Source of the DNA: CAYWJA01 sp964458485
GTDB lineage: Bacteria; Patescibacteriota; Gracilibacteria; UM-FILTER-43-11
Assembly (NCBI GenBank): GCA_964458485.1
Contig: CAYWJA010000004.1
Location: 3,933-67,932 of the forward strand
Length of the DNA: 64,000 nt
Direction: 5' to 3'
Below are positions 52,379 through 60,332 of the stretch, in pieces. Position 1 is the stretch's first letter, and each line of letters opens with the position of its first letter. Both the position numbers and the translations under genes were made by a program. The notes beneath the pieces were generated by a model that saw nothing but the letters and a program-made list of their open reading frames with translations, was not told where the DNA came from and did not search any database.

Positions 52379-53424
52379 TTTTTATTGTCTGGCCTTAACT
52401 TCCTCACTTCCGCACCAGCCTGCCACATTTCAGAATTGCGCATTTCCTTCAGTTCCGCGTCTAATTTTTGGCGGTAATCAGGATCGCTATTAGCATCCAA
52501 TGTTATCTGTGTTTCAGTTCCATCTTTTACACTTTCATAAAGTTCTTCAAAAATCGGTTCAACAGCTTTTTTGAATCTATCCTTCCAATCAAGTGCTCCT
52601 CTTTGTGCAGTTGTGGAGCAATTAGCAAACATCCAATCCATACCCTTCTCGCCAATCAGCGGGATAAGGCTTTGGGTGGCCTCTTCCACTGTTTCGTTAA
52701 ACGCTTCAGATGGGCTGTGACCTTTTTTGCGGAAAAGTTCATATTGTGCCTCCATAAGCCCTGCAATTGCACCCATCAATACTCCCCTTTCGCCCGTTAA
52801 ATCACTCCATACCTCCTTTTCAAAAGTAGTCGGAAACAAAAAGCCGGAGCCAACTGCTATGCCAAGCGCCCTAACACGATTTTGCGCTTTACCAGTCGCA
52901 TCTTGGTGTACTGCAAAGCTTGAGTTAACACCCTCCCCTTTTAAAAATAATTCTCTTACTTTCGCACCTGGGCCTTTTGGTCCAACCAAAATTACATCCA
53001 CAGCCTCTGGTGGTACTACGCCGGTTCTGTCTTTATAAGTTACAGAAAATCCATGGGAAAAATACAAGGCTTTACCAGCAGTCAAATGAGGCTTAATTAC
53101 TGGCCATTGTTCCTTTTGTCCTGCATCAGAAAGTAAATAACAAATTATTGTTCCTTTTTCACAAGCTTCCTCAATTTCAAAAAGGGTTTCACCCTCTACC
53201 CAGCCATCAGATAAAGCTTTCTCCCAGCTTTTACCACCTTTTCGCTGGCCGACAATAACATTAACACCATTATCTTTTAAATTAAGAGCCTGCCCCGGCC
53301 CTTGTACTCCGTAGCCAATCACAGCCACAGTTTCATCTTTCAGAACTTCCTGCGCTTTACTTAGCGGGAATTCTTCACGGGTTACTACCTCCTCTTCGGT
53401 GCCTCCAAAGTTTATTCGGGTCAT
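52375..53424 (-). CDS. ilvC: Ketol-acid reductoisomerase, eukaryote-like class I type
   Basis: NADPH- and Mg-dependent second step of Val/Ile synthesis. 349 residues. VIGYGVQGPGQALNLKDNGVNVIVGQRKGG, then LLSDAGQKEQWP, LYFSHGF, ILVGPKGPG, NSSFAVHQDATGKA, SGFLFPTTFEKEVWSDLTGERGVLMG, NETVEEATQSLIPLIG, STTAQRGALDW. These segments are strikingly like the fungal mitochondrial enzyme rather than the usual short bacterial form (GYGSQGHA...). Last gene of the ilv operon. Confidence 0.94.
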   Translation of the reverse strand: MTRINFGGTEEEVVTREEFPLSKAQEVLKDETVAVIGYGVQGPGQALNLKDNGVNVIVGQRKGGKSWEKALSDGWVEGETLFEIEEACEKGTIICYLLSDAGQKEQWPVIKPHLTAGKALYFSHGFSVTYKDRTGVVPPEAVDVILVGPKGPGAKVRELFLKGEGVNSSFAVHQDATGKAQNRVRALGIAVGSGFLFPTTFEKEVWSDLTGERGVLMGAIAGLMEAQYELFRKKGHSPSEAFNETVEEATQSLIPLIGEKGMDWMFANCSTTAQRGALDWKDRFKKAVEPIFEELYESVKDGTETQITLDANSDPDYRQKLDAELKEMRNSEMWQAGAEVRKLRPDNKN

Positions 53425-53476
53425 GATTTTATATGCTATATGGTAAAATTCTAAAATTTATGATTTAGGTTTTTAA

Positions 53477-53530
53477 TAGCTTGAGACTTGAGACCCGCGC
53501 CCTTGGCGGGGCAGGCATGCACTTGAGACT
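53477..53530 (-). repeat. GTCTCAAG array with nested palindrome upstream of ilvC
   Basis: Minus strand: AGTCTCAAGTGCATGC, a GC-rich palindrome (CCCCGCC-AAG-GGCGCGGG, about 53497-53514), then GTCTCAAGTCTCAAG. Located between the cupin gene and ilvC. Confidence 0.7.
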
Positions 53531-53873
53531 ATTGCTTTATTATACACAAAAACTCAAACACTTTATCATACGGATTAGTAAATTGATGTAACTCATCTGC
53601 TGGCACAAATGCACTCATGCCCTCAGTAAGATCATGCTCATTGCCATCCGCATCTACCATCTTACCTTTCCCTTTTTCCACCTTAATCACATGTTCAAAA
53701 TCATGAGTATGCCTTGGCGTATGCCCTCCAGGTGCCACTTTAAATTTACGCATCACAATACTTTGCGATCCATCATCCGGCCCGATTAATATTTGCATAG
53801 TTACGTCTTTTGTACCTTCCATTATAACTATATCTTCAGAGATTTGTATATTTTGGTTTATTCTCATAATCAA
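53529..53873 (-). CDS. Cupin-domain protein in the ilv operon
   Basis: 114 residues, single cupin barrel: RKFKVAPGGHTPRHTHDFEHVIKVEKGKGKMV (metal motif 1 with three His and a Glu) and ADELHQFTNP (motif 2). Likely binds a metal ion; could be an enzyme or a ligand sensor. The start overlaps the stop of the preceding gene by 4 bp, suggesting translational coupling. Confidence 0.85.
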   Translation of the reverse strand: MIMRINQNIQISEDIVIMEGTKDVTMQILIGPDDGSQSIVMRKFKVAPGGHTPRHTHDFEHVIKVEKGKGKMVDADGNEHDLTEGMSAFVPADELHQFTNPYDKVFEFLCIIKQ

Positions 53874-54454
53874 CTTGCTAACTCGTAATCATAATATTTT
53901 TCTGTGCCATGATGTCCCCATCCACAACTTTTTATATAAAGAAATACTTCATCTATTTCCCTTTGTATATCAGGGCCAATTTCCCCATCATTATTCTGCA
54001 TATCTCTCAATGCCCACCTTACAATAGAATAAGAAAACCAAAGAAAATTTCTACGATCAAAGTCTTCAGCGTCATCGGGAAGTGGCTCAAACCAATGATC
54101 TTTAAATATTTGTAATACCTCTTGAGCATCATAAGTTATACCAGAAAATTGACTAAGTCTTTGGAATTTGCTTAACCAAATTAGTATATCTGGCATATTA
54201 TTTGATAATTTCCTAAAATTTGGACCCCTAGAATCTTCAATCATTATATTCAACATTCTTTGTTTACCTGCACGTTCCATATGCCTAAGTAGTGCACGTA
54301 CATCCCTTACTTGATCTTCATTATCTTTATCAACAAGTTCTACGCCCTGTGGAGATAATATGATTGTCAAATCTGCAATATCTAACAGTTCATCAGCTGC
54401 ATGATGATCGTGTGGATTATCTGCCTCAGCGCTTTTGTCGAATCTTCTGCCCAT
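53870..54454 (-). CDS. Hypothetical protein in the ilv operon (194 aa)
   Basis: Soluble, helical, with His/Asp-rich segments (NPHDHHAADELLDIADL; SCGWGHHGTEKYYDYE) that could bind metal. No family recognised. It is coupled to the cupin gene by a 4-bp overlap, so the two probably act together. Confidence 0.65.
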   Translation of the reverse strand: MGRRFDKSAEADNPHDHHAADELLDIADLTIILSPQGVELVDKDNEDQVRDVRALLRHMERAGKQRMLNIMIEDSRGPNFRKLSNNMPDILIWLSKFQRLSQFSGITYDAQEVLQIFKDHWFEPLPDDAEDFDRRNFLWFSYSIVRWALRDMQNNDGEIGPDIQREIDEVFLYIKSCGWGHHGTEKYYDYELAS

Positions 54455-54545
54455 TTGAATTATGTTATTTTATAAGACTGCATTATACCACATTCACTTC
54501 AACCACCTCTTCCCTGATTTGGGAATTTTGATTTATTTGCATAGT

Positions 54546-55334
54546 CTATATTATTAAAGATCGCAGCTTGCTTTCAGCAGCTTCACGAATTAATGCACGT
54601 GCTAAGATCAATACAGGGTCGATCAATGGTATATTTTCAAATTTTTGTTCTGGCAAAGCAAGTGGTATCTCTGTGCATCCCAAAATGATTGCTTCAGCAT
54701 CCTGATTATTAAGCACTCCTGAAAATTTAAGAAAATTATCACGGGCTTTCTTGCTGACAGGGCTAACTGCCTTAATCCCCCATTTTTGGTTATATATAGT
54801 GTCATGAAGTTCTTCCTGCATTTCATCCGGAACCTCAATAATCTCAAGCCCTAATGGCTCAAAAATCTTATTATAAATTTTAACTTTTCTCGTACCCGTT
54901 GTTGACATGAGCCCCAGTTTTTTTACACCGGGAAAGAAATCCTTTATAAACTGAACTGTTTCTTCCAACATATTTACAACCTGTATATTTAAATTATTTT
55001 TCTTTAATAAGCCTAAAAAGTGATTAAATATTTCAGGGGCATGAAATGTATTGCACGGAATACCCAATACAAGCTCTTTTTCTGTTTCATCAGCGACTGA
55101 AGTCAGCGCTTGTGCTGTATTGAACATGCCCTCTGCCGGATTATTATCTACATGTTTCAGCAAAAATTCTGTTCTATCCGCAATATCATGAGAACGAGAC
55201 AAATGATACACTTCTATATGTCCCTGATCTGTTCCACCAGAGTCAGTTTGTTCAATGATTTTTTTATGAAGCCCAATCCCGGCCTCTGGCCCAACACCAC
55301 CACCTATGCCTATAATTTTTTCTTCTTTTTTCAT
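54546..55334 (-). CDS. Aspartate/glutamate racemase family protein
   Basis: 262 residues. GIGGGVGPEAGI N-terminus, first catalytic Cys in LGIPCNTFH and second in ILGCTEIPLAL: the two-Cys, PLP-independent racemase pattern. A role in D-Asp or D-Glu supply for peptidoglycan is possible; its place 14 bp after ilvN inside the Ile/Val operon is unexplained. Confidence 0.88.
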   Translation of the reverse strand: MKKEEKIIGIGGGVGPEAGIGLHKKIIEQTDSGGTDQGHIEVYHLSRSHDIADRTEFLLKHVDNNPAEGMFNTAQALTSVADETEKELVLGIPCNTFHAPEIFNHFLGLLKKNNLNIQVVNMLEETVQFIKDFFPGVKKLGLMSTTGTRKVKIYNKIFEPLGLEIIEVPDEMQEELHDTIYNQKWGIKAVSPVSKKARDNFLKFSGVLNNQDAEAIILGCTEIPLALPEQKFENIPLIDPVLILARALIREAAESKLRSLII

Positions 55335-55348
55335 TACAATAATTGTAT

Positions 55349-55840
55349 CTAAACCTTCAAAGCCACCAAACCGCTCCTGGCCATTTTTAGTACATCTTTT
55401 TCCATATCAAGGCTCTCCAGAATATGTTCAATTTCTATCCCCTCACCTACGATTTCAAGTACAGGATGGCCGTCGACAGTATTAATAGTTTTTACACTGG
55501 CATTATGAATCAAGGCTGTTACTTTATTTAATTTTTTTGCAGCATCTTCATTTTTCATTATTAAAAGCACTATTTCCTTACCAACAACATCCTTAGAATA
55601 AACATGTTCAACTTTAATAACCTCTATAATTTTTTTTATTTGGTTCATAACTTGCTGTATTCGCTCAATATCTTCAACAATAACTATTGTCATATGAGAC
55701 AGCCCAGGATCATTTGATGTTCCCACGGTTAGACTTTGGATATTATATTGCTTACGCCTACACAGGGAGGCAATTTTATTCAATACGCCAGGTTTATTTT
55801 CAACTTCCAGTATTATAATGTGCTTTTTTTTATTCATCAT
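55349..55840 (-). CDS. ilvN: Acetolactate synthase small (regulatory) subunit
   Basis: 163 residues: N-terminal ACT domain (IIILEVENKPGVLNKIASLCRRKQYNIQSL), which in homologues binds Val for feedback control, then the second ferredoxin-like domain. Ends ...MARSGLVALKV, typical. Lies 33 bp after ilvB, so the holoenzyme subunits are made together. Confidence 0.93.
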   Translation of the reverse strand: MMNKKKHIIILEVENKPGVLNKIASLCRRKQYNIQSLTVGTSNDPGLSHMTIVIVEDIERIQQVMNQIKKIIEVIKVEHVYSKDVVGKEIVLLIMKNEDAAKKLNKVTALIHNASVKTINTVDGHPVLEIVGEGIEIEHILESLDMEKDVLKMARSGLVALKV

Positions 55841-55873
55841 ATTTTGTAATTTAAAACTTAAAATTTAAAATTA

Positions 55874-57571
55874 TTAATCAAGATCCTCTTTCCTAATTAT
55901 AGTTTGGTCTAAAGTACTGTCCTTTGGCATCATTGGGAATACATTATCTTCATCGCCTACAATAAATTCGAGTAGCACAGATTCATCGCTTTCAGAAACT
56001 TCTTTAATCGCCTCCTTTGCCTCATCAGCTGTTGTAATCCTTTTGGCTTTTATGCCATAAGCTTCTCCTATTTTAACAAAATCTGGATTAGTAAGAGGTG
56101 TTGCCATATAGTTTTTATTATAAAACAAATCCTGCCATTGACGCACCATACCAAGGTAGCCATTATGAAAAATCATAATTTTAATCGGTAGTTTGTAGGT
56201 CATAACCGTTCCAAGCTCCTGAATATTCATTTGGCAGCCCCCATCACCCATGAGTGCCCATACCTGTTTTTTTGGCTCTGCAACTTGTGCGCCAACGGCT
56301 GCGGGCAAACTATACCCCATAGAGCCCAGCCCACCTGAATTTAAGATTTGACCAGGATATTGGGATTCAAAAAATTGTGCAGTCCACATCTGATTCTGCC
56401 CTACATCTGCAGTTACAATACAGTCCTTGTCTGCCGTCTTACTGATTTCTGCAACAACATCAGCAACTAAAAGCGCATCATCATCTTTTGCTTTTACATG
56501 TTTTTTTACCTTATCTATATGCATTTCTTCAGCCCATTTGTCTAACTGAAGCACCCATTCCTTATGAGACAAATTATCCACCTTGTCGTTTAATTGTTTT
56601 AGTACTTTTGTACAATCACCCACAAGCTGCACATCAGTTTCTACATTCTTATTTATCTCACTGTCATCAATTTCAATGTGTATTACTTTTGCACCCTTTG
56701 CAAATTCACTTAATTTGCCTGTTATACGATCATCAAAACGCATTCCCAGACCAATGATCAAATCAGCATTATGAACTGCCATATTAGCGTATTTCATACC
56801 ATGCATACCAAGCATCCCAAAGTTTAATTTATGATCATGAGGCAAACATCCGAGCCCCAGTAAAGTAGTCACAACGGGAATATTTGTTTTTTTAATAAAA
56901 TTTTCTAATTCTTTTTCAGATCTAGAAATTATAGCCCCATGCCCGGCAATTATTATTGGGCGGGCGGATTTTTTAATTATATCTATTGCATCATTTATAC
57001 AATTTTTATCTGCCTCCTCAGGTATATTGTAACCGCGTAGGTCAACTTCTTTTGGGTATTCAAATTTATCCACATGAGCATTTAAAATATCTACAGGAAT
57101 ATCAATATGAACAGGCCCAGGTCTGCCTGTAGATGCAAGATGGAATGCTTCTTTGATTATACGCGGCAAATCTGCCACATTTTTTACTATGTAGTTTTGT
57201 TTTGTAATCGATTGTGTAACACCAGTCACATCTATTTCTTGAAACGCATCTGAACCCATTGCAGTGGTAGCAACCTGGCAGGTTATTGCAACTATGCCAA
57301 TGGAATCCATAAATGAATTAGCTATTCCGGTTATCAGATTGGTTGCACCTGGCCCGGAAGTCGTCAAACATACCCCAGGCTTGCCAGTTACCCTATAATA
57401 AGCATCAGCAGCAAAAGCACCGCCTTGTTCATTCTTTGGAAGAACATGCTTAATTTCCGGGTAATCCGGCATGCGGTTATGCAAAGGTAGGGTAACACCA
57501 CCCGGATAACCGAATATATCGGTTGCACCCTCTTTGATTAGTGATTTTAGTAGTATGTCTGCTCCGATCAT
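55874..57571 (-). CDS. ilvB: Acetolactate synthase large (catalytic) subunit
   Basis: ThDP enzyme making acetolactate/acetohydroxybutyrate. 565 residues from the ATG at 57571 (MIGADILLKSLIKEG); longer readings translate the GCATTTC array. FGYPGGVTLPLHNRM, catalytic Glu in LPKNEQGGAFAADAYYR, GKPGVCLTTSGPGATNLITGIANSFMDS, and the C-terminal ThDP/Mg motif GDGGCQMNIQEL...HNGYLGMVRQWQ are visible. No Shine-Dalgarno. Confidence 0.95.
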   Translation of the reverse strand: MIGADILLKSLIKEGATDIFGYPGGVTLPLHNRMPDYPEIKHVLPKNEQGGAFAADAYYRVTGKPGVCLTTSGPGATNLITGIANSFMDSIGIVAITCQVATTAMGSDAFQEIDVTGVTQSITKQNYIVKNVADLPRIIKEAFHLASTGRPGPVHIDIPVDILNAHVDKFEYPKEVDLRGYNIPEEADKNCINDAIDIIKKSARPIIIAGHGAIISRSEKELENFIKKTNIPVVTTLLGLGCLPHDHKLNFGMLGMHGMKYANMAVHNADLIIGLGMRFDDRITGKLSEFAKGAKVIHIEIDDSEINKNVETDVQLVGDCTKVLKQLNDKVDNLSHKEWVLQLDKWAEEMHIDKVKKHVKAKDDDALLVADVVAEISKTADKDCIVTADVGQNQMWTAQFFESQYPGQILNSGGLGSMGYSLPAAVGAQVAEPKKQVWALMGDGGCQMNIQELGTVMTYKLPIKIMIFHNGYLGMVRQWQDLFYNKNYMATPLTNPDFVKIGEAYGIKAKRITTADEAKEAIKEVSESDESVLLEFIVGDEDNVFPMMPKDSTLDQTIIRKEDLD

Positions 57572-57574
57572 AAT

Positions 57575-57705
57575 ATAATTTCGCATTTCGCATTTCTGAT
57601 TTCGCATTGTCATGTACCATTTTGCAATTAGCAATTACTAATTAATTAGTTAAATGCCAAATGAGTGAATGCCAATTGTGAATGCGAAATCAGAAATGCG
57701 AAATG
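57575..57705 (-). repeat. Inverted start-codon array upstream of ilvB
   Basis: Minus strand: 5' half GCATTTCGCATTTCTGATTT plus CGCATT and TTGGCATT copies; 3' half AATGCGAAATCAGAAATGCG plus AAATGCGAAATTAT, ending at the ATG (57571). The arms match almost perfectly as inverted repeats over about 25 bases. Confidence 0.85.
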
Positions 57706-59328
57706 CTAAGTTAAAAAGTATTCCTTCCTATATCTCTCCAACGCAGGTGTAAGCTTGCGCTTAGGTTTTTTCATGGTTTTTAATCTCCTTTTAATTTCTC
57801 TGTCACTCAATTTTACATTAAGTTTACGTTTTGGGATATCGATTTCAATTATATCACCATTTTTAATAGCCCCAATTGGCCCACCATTGTAAGCCTCTGG
57901 CTCAATATGGCCAATGCAGGCACCGCGGGTTCCTCCACTAAATCGCCCATCCGTTAGTAGCGCTACTTTAAGCCCGGCTCCAGCTATCACAGCTGTTGGC
58001 GTCAGCATTTCCGGCATTCCCGGTGCTCCTGCTGCGCCCATAAAATTGAGCACAACCACATCACCATTTTTAATTTTCTTTTTTTCAACAGCCTTAAGTA
58101 CAGCATCTTCCGATGAAAATACTTTTGCAGACCCGGTAAATTTGAGCATATCCGGCTCAACTGCAGTCTGTTTTATAACAGAACTAGTCGCAATATTACC
58201 TTTTAATATGGCAATTCCTCCCTCTTTATAATACGGCTTGCTGAGAGGGCGGATCACATTGTCATTTTTTACCTTACTCTTATTCGCAATTTCTTTAATA
58301 TCTTTACCATTTATCGTTGGGGATTTTTTAATAAACTTTTTCAATCGATTTAATACCGCAGAAATACCTCCGGCTTTATATAAATCTTCCATATCATGCA
58401 CGCCTGCCGGCCTTAAATGGCAGATATTTGGAGTGTTTTTAGACACTTTGTCAAAAGTAGTCAGAGTTAGTTTAATACCAGCTTCTTTTGCAATTGCAGG
58501 CAGATGCAATGCTACATTTGTTGATCCGCCAATTGCCATATCTACCCTCACTGCATTCTCGAATGCTTGTTTTGTCATAATATCTCGAGCCTTGATATCT
58601 TTTTTTACAAGCTGAACAATTCTTTTGCCGGTTTCGTAAGCTTGCTTCTTCTTTTTCGGGTCTAGCGCAAGTGTCGCAGCACATCCTGTAACAGACATAC
58701 CTAAAACTTCTGTCATACATGCCATAGAATTTGCCGTAAATAATCCAGAGCAGCTACCGGCACTTGGGCAGGATGCACATTCAATTTTTAAGCCTTCTTT
58801 TTTAGTCATTTGCCCAGCCTTTATCTTTCCAACAGCTTCAAATGCACCAGATACAAGGTCGATTTTTTTGCCATGTAACTTTCCGGATTTCATTGGTCCA
58901 CCTGTTATAATTGCAGCTGGTAAATTTACCCTTGCAGCACCCATTAGCATACCTGGTGTAATTTTATCGCAATTTGTAACACCAACCCATCCATCTAACG
59001 AATGAGATAGCGTCATTATTTCAATATTATCCGCAATATGATCACGCGATGGAAGCGAAAGACGCATTTCCACATACATCGCAATACCATCACACACAGC
59101 AGGCACCCCCCATTCTAACGGCACACCACCAGCATCACGTATGCCTTTTTTTACCCATTTTGTAAGTACATTTAAGTGGACATGACCGGGTACAATATCT
59201 GTAAACGCATTAGCAACCCCAATGAATGGTTTTTTAAAATCACTATCTTTCATCCCACCTGCACGCAGGAGTGATCGGTGGGGGATAGTTTCTATACCTT
59301 TTTTGAGTTTGTTTGATGGTAATTTCAT
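57706..59328 (-). CDS. ilvD: Dihydroxy-acid dehydratase
   Basis: Fe-S enzyme forming the 2-keto acids of Val and Ile. 540 residues. HVHLNVLTKWVKKGI, VTNCDKITPGMLMGAARVNLP (Cys ligand), CASCPSAGSCSGLFTANSMACMTEVLG (Cys ligands, metal site), NFMGAAGAPGMPEMLTPTA, DGRFSGGTRGACIGHI. Follows ilvE by 20 bp with a short ACTATTTGG-type repeat between. Confidence 0.95.
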   Translation of the reverse strand: MKLPSNKLKKGIETIPHRSLLRAGGMKDSDFKKPFIGVANAFTDIVPGHVHLNVLTKWVKKGIRDAGGVPLEWGVPAVCDGIAMYVEMRLSLPSRDHIADNIEIMTLSHSLDGWVGVTNCDKITPGMLMGAARVNLPAAIITGGPMKSGKLHGKKIDLVSGAFEAVGKIKAGQMTKKEGLKIECASCPSAGSCSGLFTANSMACMTEVLGMSVTGCAATLALDPKKKKQAYETGKRIVQLVKKDIKARDIMTKQAFENAVRVDMAIGGSTNVALHLPAIAKEAGIKLTLTTFDKVSKNTPNICHLRPAGVHDMEDLYKAGGISAVLNRLKKFIKKSPTINGKDIKEIANKSKVKNDNVIRPLSKPYYKEGGIAILKGNIATSSVIKQTAVEPDMLKFTGSAKVFSSEDAVLKAVEKKKIKNGDVVVLNFMGAAGAPGMPEMLTPTAVIAGAGLKVALLTDGRFSGGTRGACIGHIEPEAYNGGPIGAIKNGDIIEIDIPKRKLNVKLSDREIKRRLKTMKKPKRKLTPALERYRKEYFLT

Positions 59329-59350
59329 ATTTATTCACTATTTGGTTACT
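59329..59350 (-). repeat. CCAAATAGT units before ilvD
   Basis: Minus strand: CCAAATAGTAACCAAATAGT lies between the ilvE stop and the ilvD ATG (59328); same words as the cysS/pilD/dacA family. Confidence 0.55.
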
Positions 59351-60251
59351 ATTTGGCTAAAAAAGTTAACCACTTAAAATATTCAGGATTTTTACCACTA
59401 ACTATATCCATAAATTCCTCTTTAAGCTGTTTAGTTATTGGGCCAATGTTGGTTTTTAATTTTTTATTATCAATTTGCCCAACCGGCGATACTTCTGCGG
59501 CAGTTCCTGTTAAAAAACATTCATCAGCCTCATGAATATCATCCAGTTTCATCTTTTTTTCTTTCACTTTATATCCTAAATTTTTAGCCAATTCCATAAT
59601 AGATTCACGAGTGATTCCAGCCAAAATTGTACCTAGTTCAGGGGTATAAATAACACCATCCTTAACAATAAAAAGATTTTCCGCGGAGCCTTCGGCAACA
59701 TATCCTTTGTAGTCCAACATAAGAGCTTCTCCATAGCCATCTTTTACAGCATCTTTAACAGCAAGCATTGCATTAACATAATGGCCGGAAATTTTTGCAT
59801 CTGCATAAGTAGATTTTGGATGAATTCTTACAAAAGGGGAAACCTTCATTTTTATTGCTTCATCACCCAAGTACGACCCCCATGGCCAGCATGCTATTGC
59901 AACATCAATAGGTAAATCAATTGGATTAACTCGCAAGGGTCCGTATCCATAAAAAGCAATTGGGCGAATATAACCGGATTTAACCTTATTAACTTTTACA
60001 GTTTTAATTATTGCTTTTTCAAGCTCATCCTGCGTGTATGGAATTTTCATATCCAAGCATTCCATAGAGTAAACCCACCTTTCAACATGTCTTTTTAATT
60101 GAAAAATCGCAGGGCCTTTTTCTGTTTTATAAAATCTTACACCCTCAAACGCACCGGTGCCATAATGAAGAGCATGACTCATTACATGGATTTTTGCATC
60201 GGCCCATTTTACGAGCTTGCCATTTAGCCAGATGTGTTTAGTTTTATTCAT
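59349..60251 (-). CDS. ilvE: Branched-chain amino-acid aminotransferase
   Basis: PLP fold-type IV aminotransferase for Ile, Leu and Val. 300 residues. HALHYGTGAFEGVRFY, the PLP-site region FVRIHPKSTYADAKISGHYVNAMLAVKDA, EALMLDYKGYVAEGSAENLFIVKDG, GITRESIMELAKNLGY. Start at 60251 after the GTAGG/CCTAC array. Confidence 0.94.
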   Translation of the reverse strand: MNKTKHIWLNGKLVKWADAKIHVMSHALHYGTGAFEGVRFYKTEKGPAIFQLKRHVERWVYSMECLDMKIPYTQDELEKAIIKTVKVNKVKSGYIRPIAFYGYGPLRVNPIDLPIDVAIACWPWGSYLGDEAIKMKVSPFVRIHPKSTYADAKISGHYVNAMLAVKDAVKDGYGEALMLDYKGYVAEGSAENLFIVKDGVIYTPELGTILAGITRESIMELAKNLGYKVKEKKMKLDDIHEADECFLTGTAAEVSPVGQIDNKKLKTNIGPITKQLKEEFMDIVSGKNPEYFKWLTFLAK

Positions 60252-60254
60252 AAT

Positions 60255-60332
60255 TAGGATGTAGGATTGTAGGATGTAGGATTGTAGGAATTTATAGTAG
60301 GCCTACATCCTACATGCCTACTACCTACAACC
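60255..60332 (-). repeat. Inverted start-codon array upstream of ilvE
   Basis: Minus strand: 5' half GTTGTAGGTAGTAGGCATGT with AGGATGTAGG; 3' half CCTACAATCCTACATCCTAC with AATCCTACATCC, ending 4 bases before the ATG (60251). Complementary halves; same unit and same orientation as at prs (4152-4250). Confidence 0.85.
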
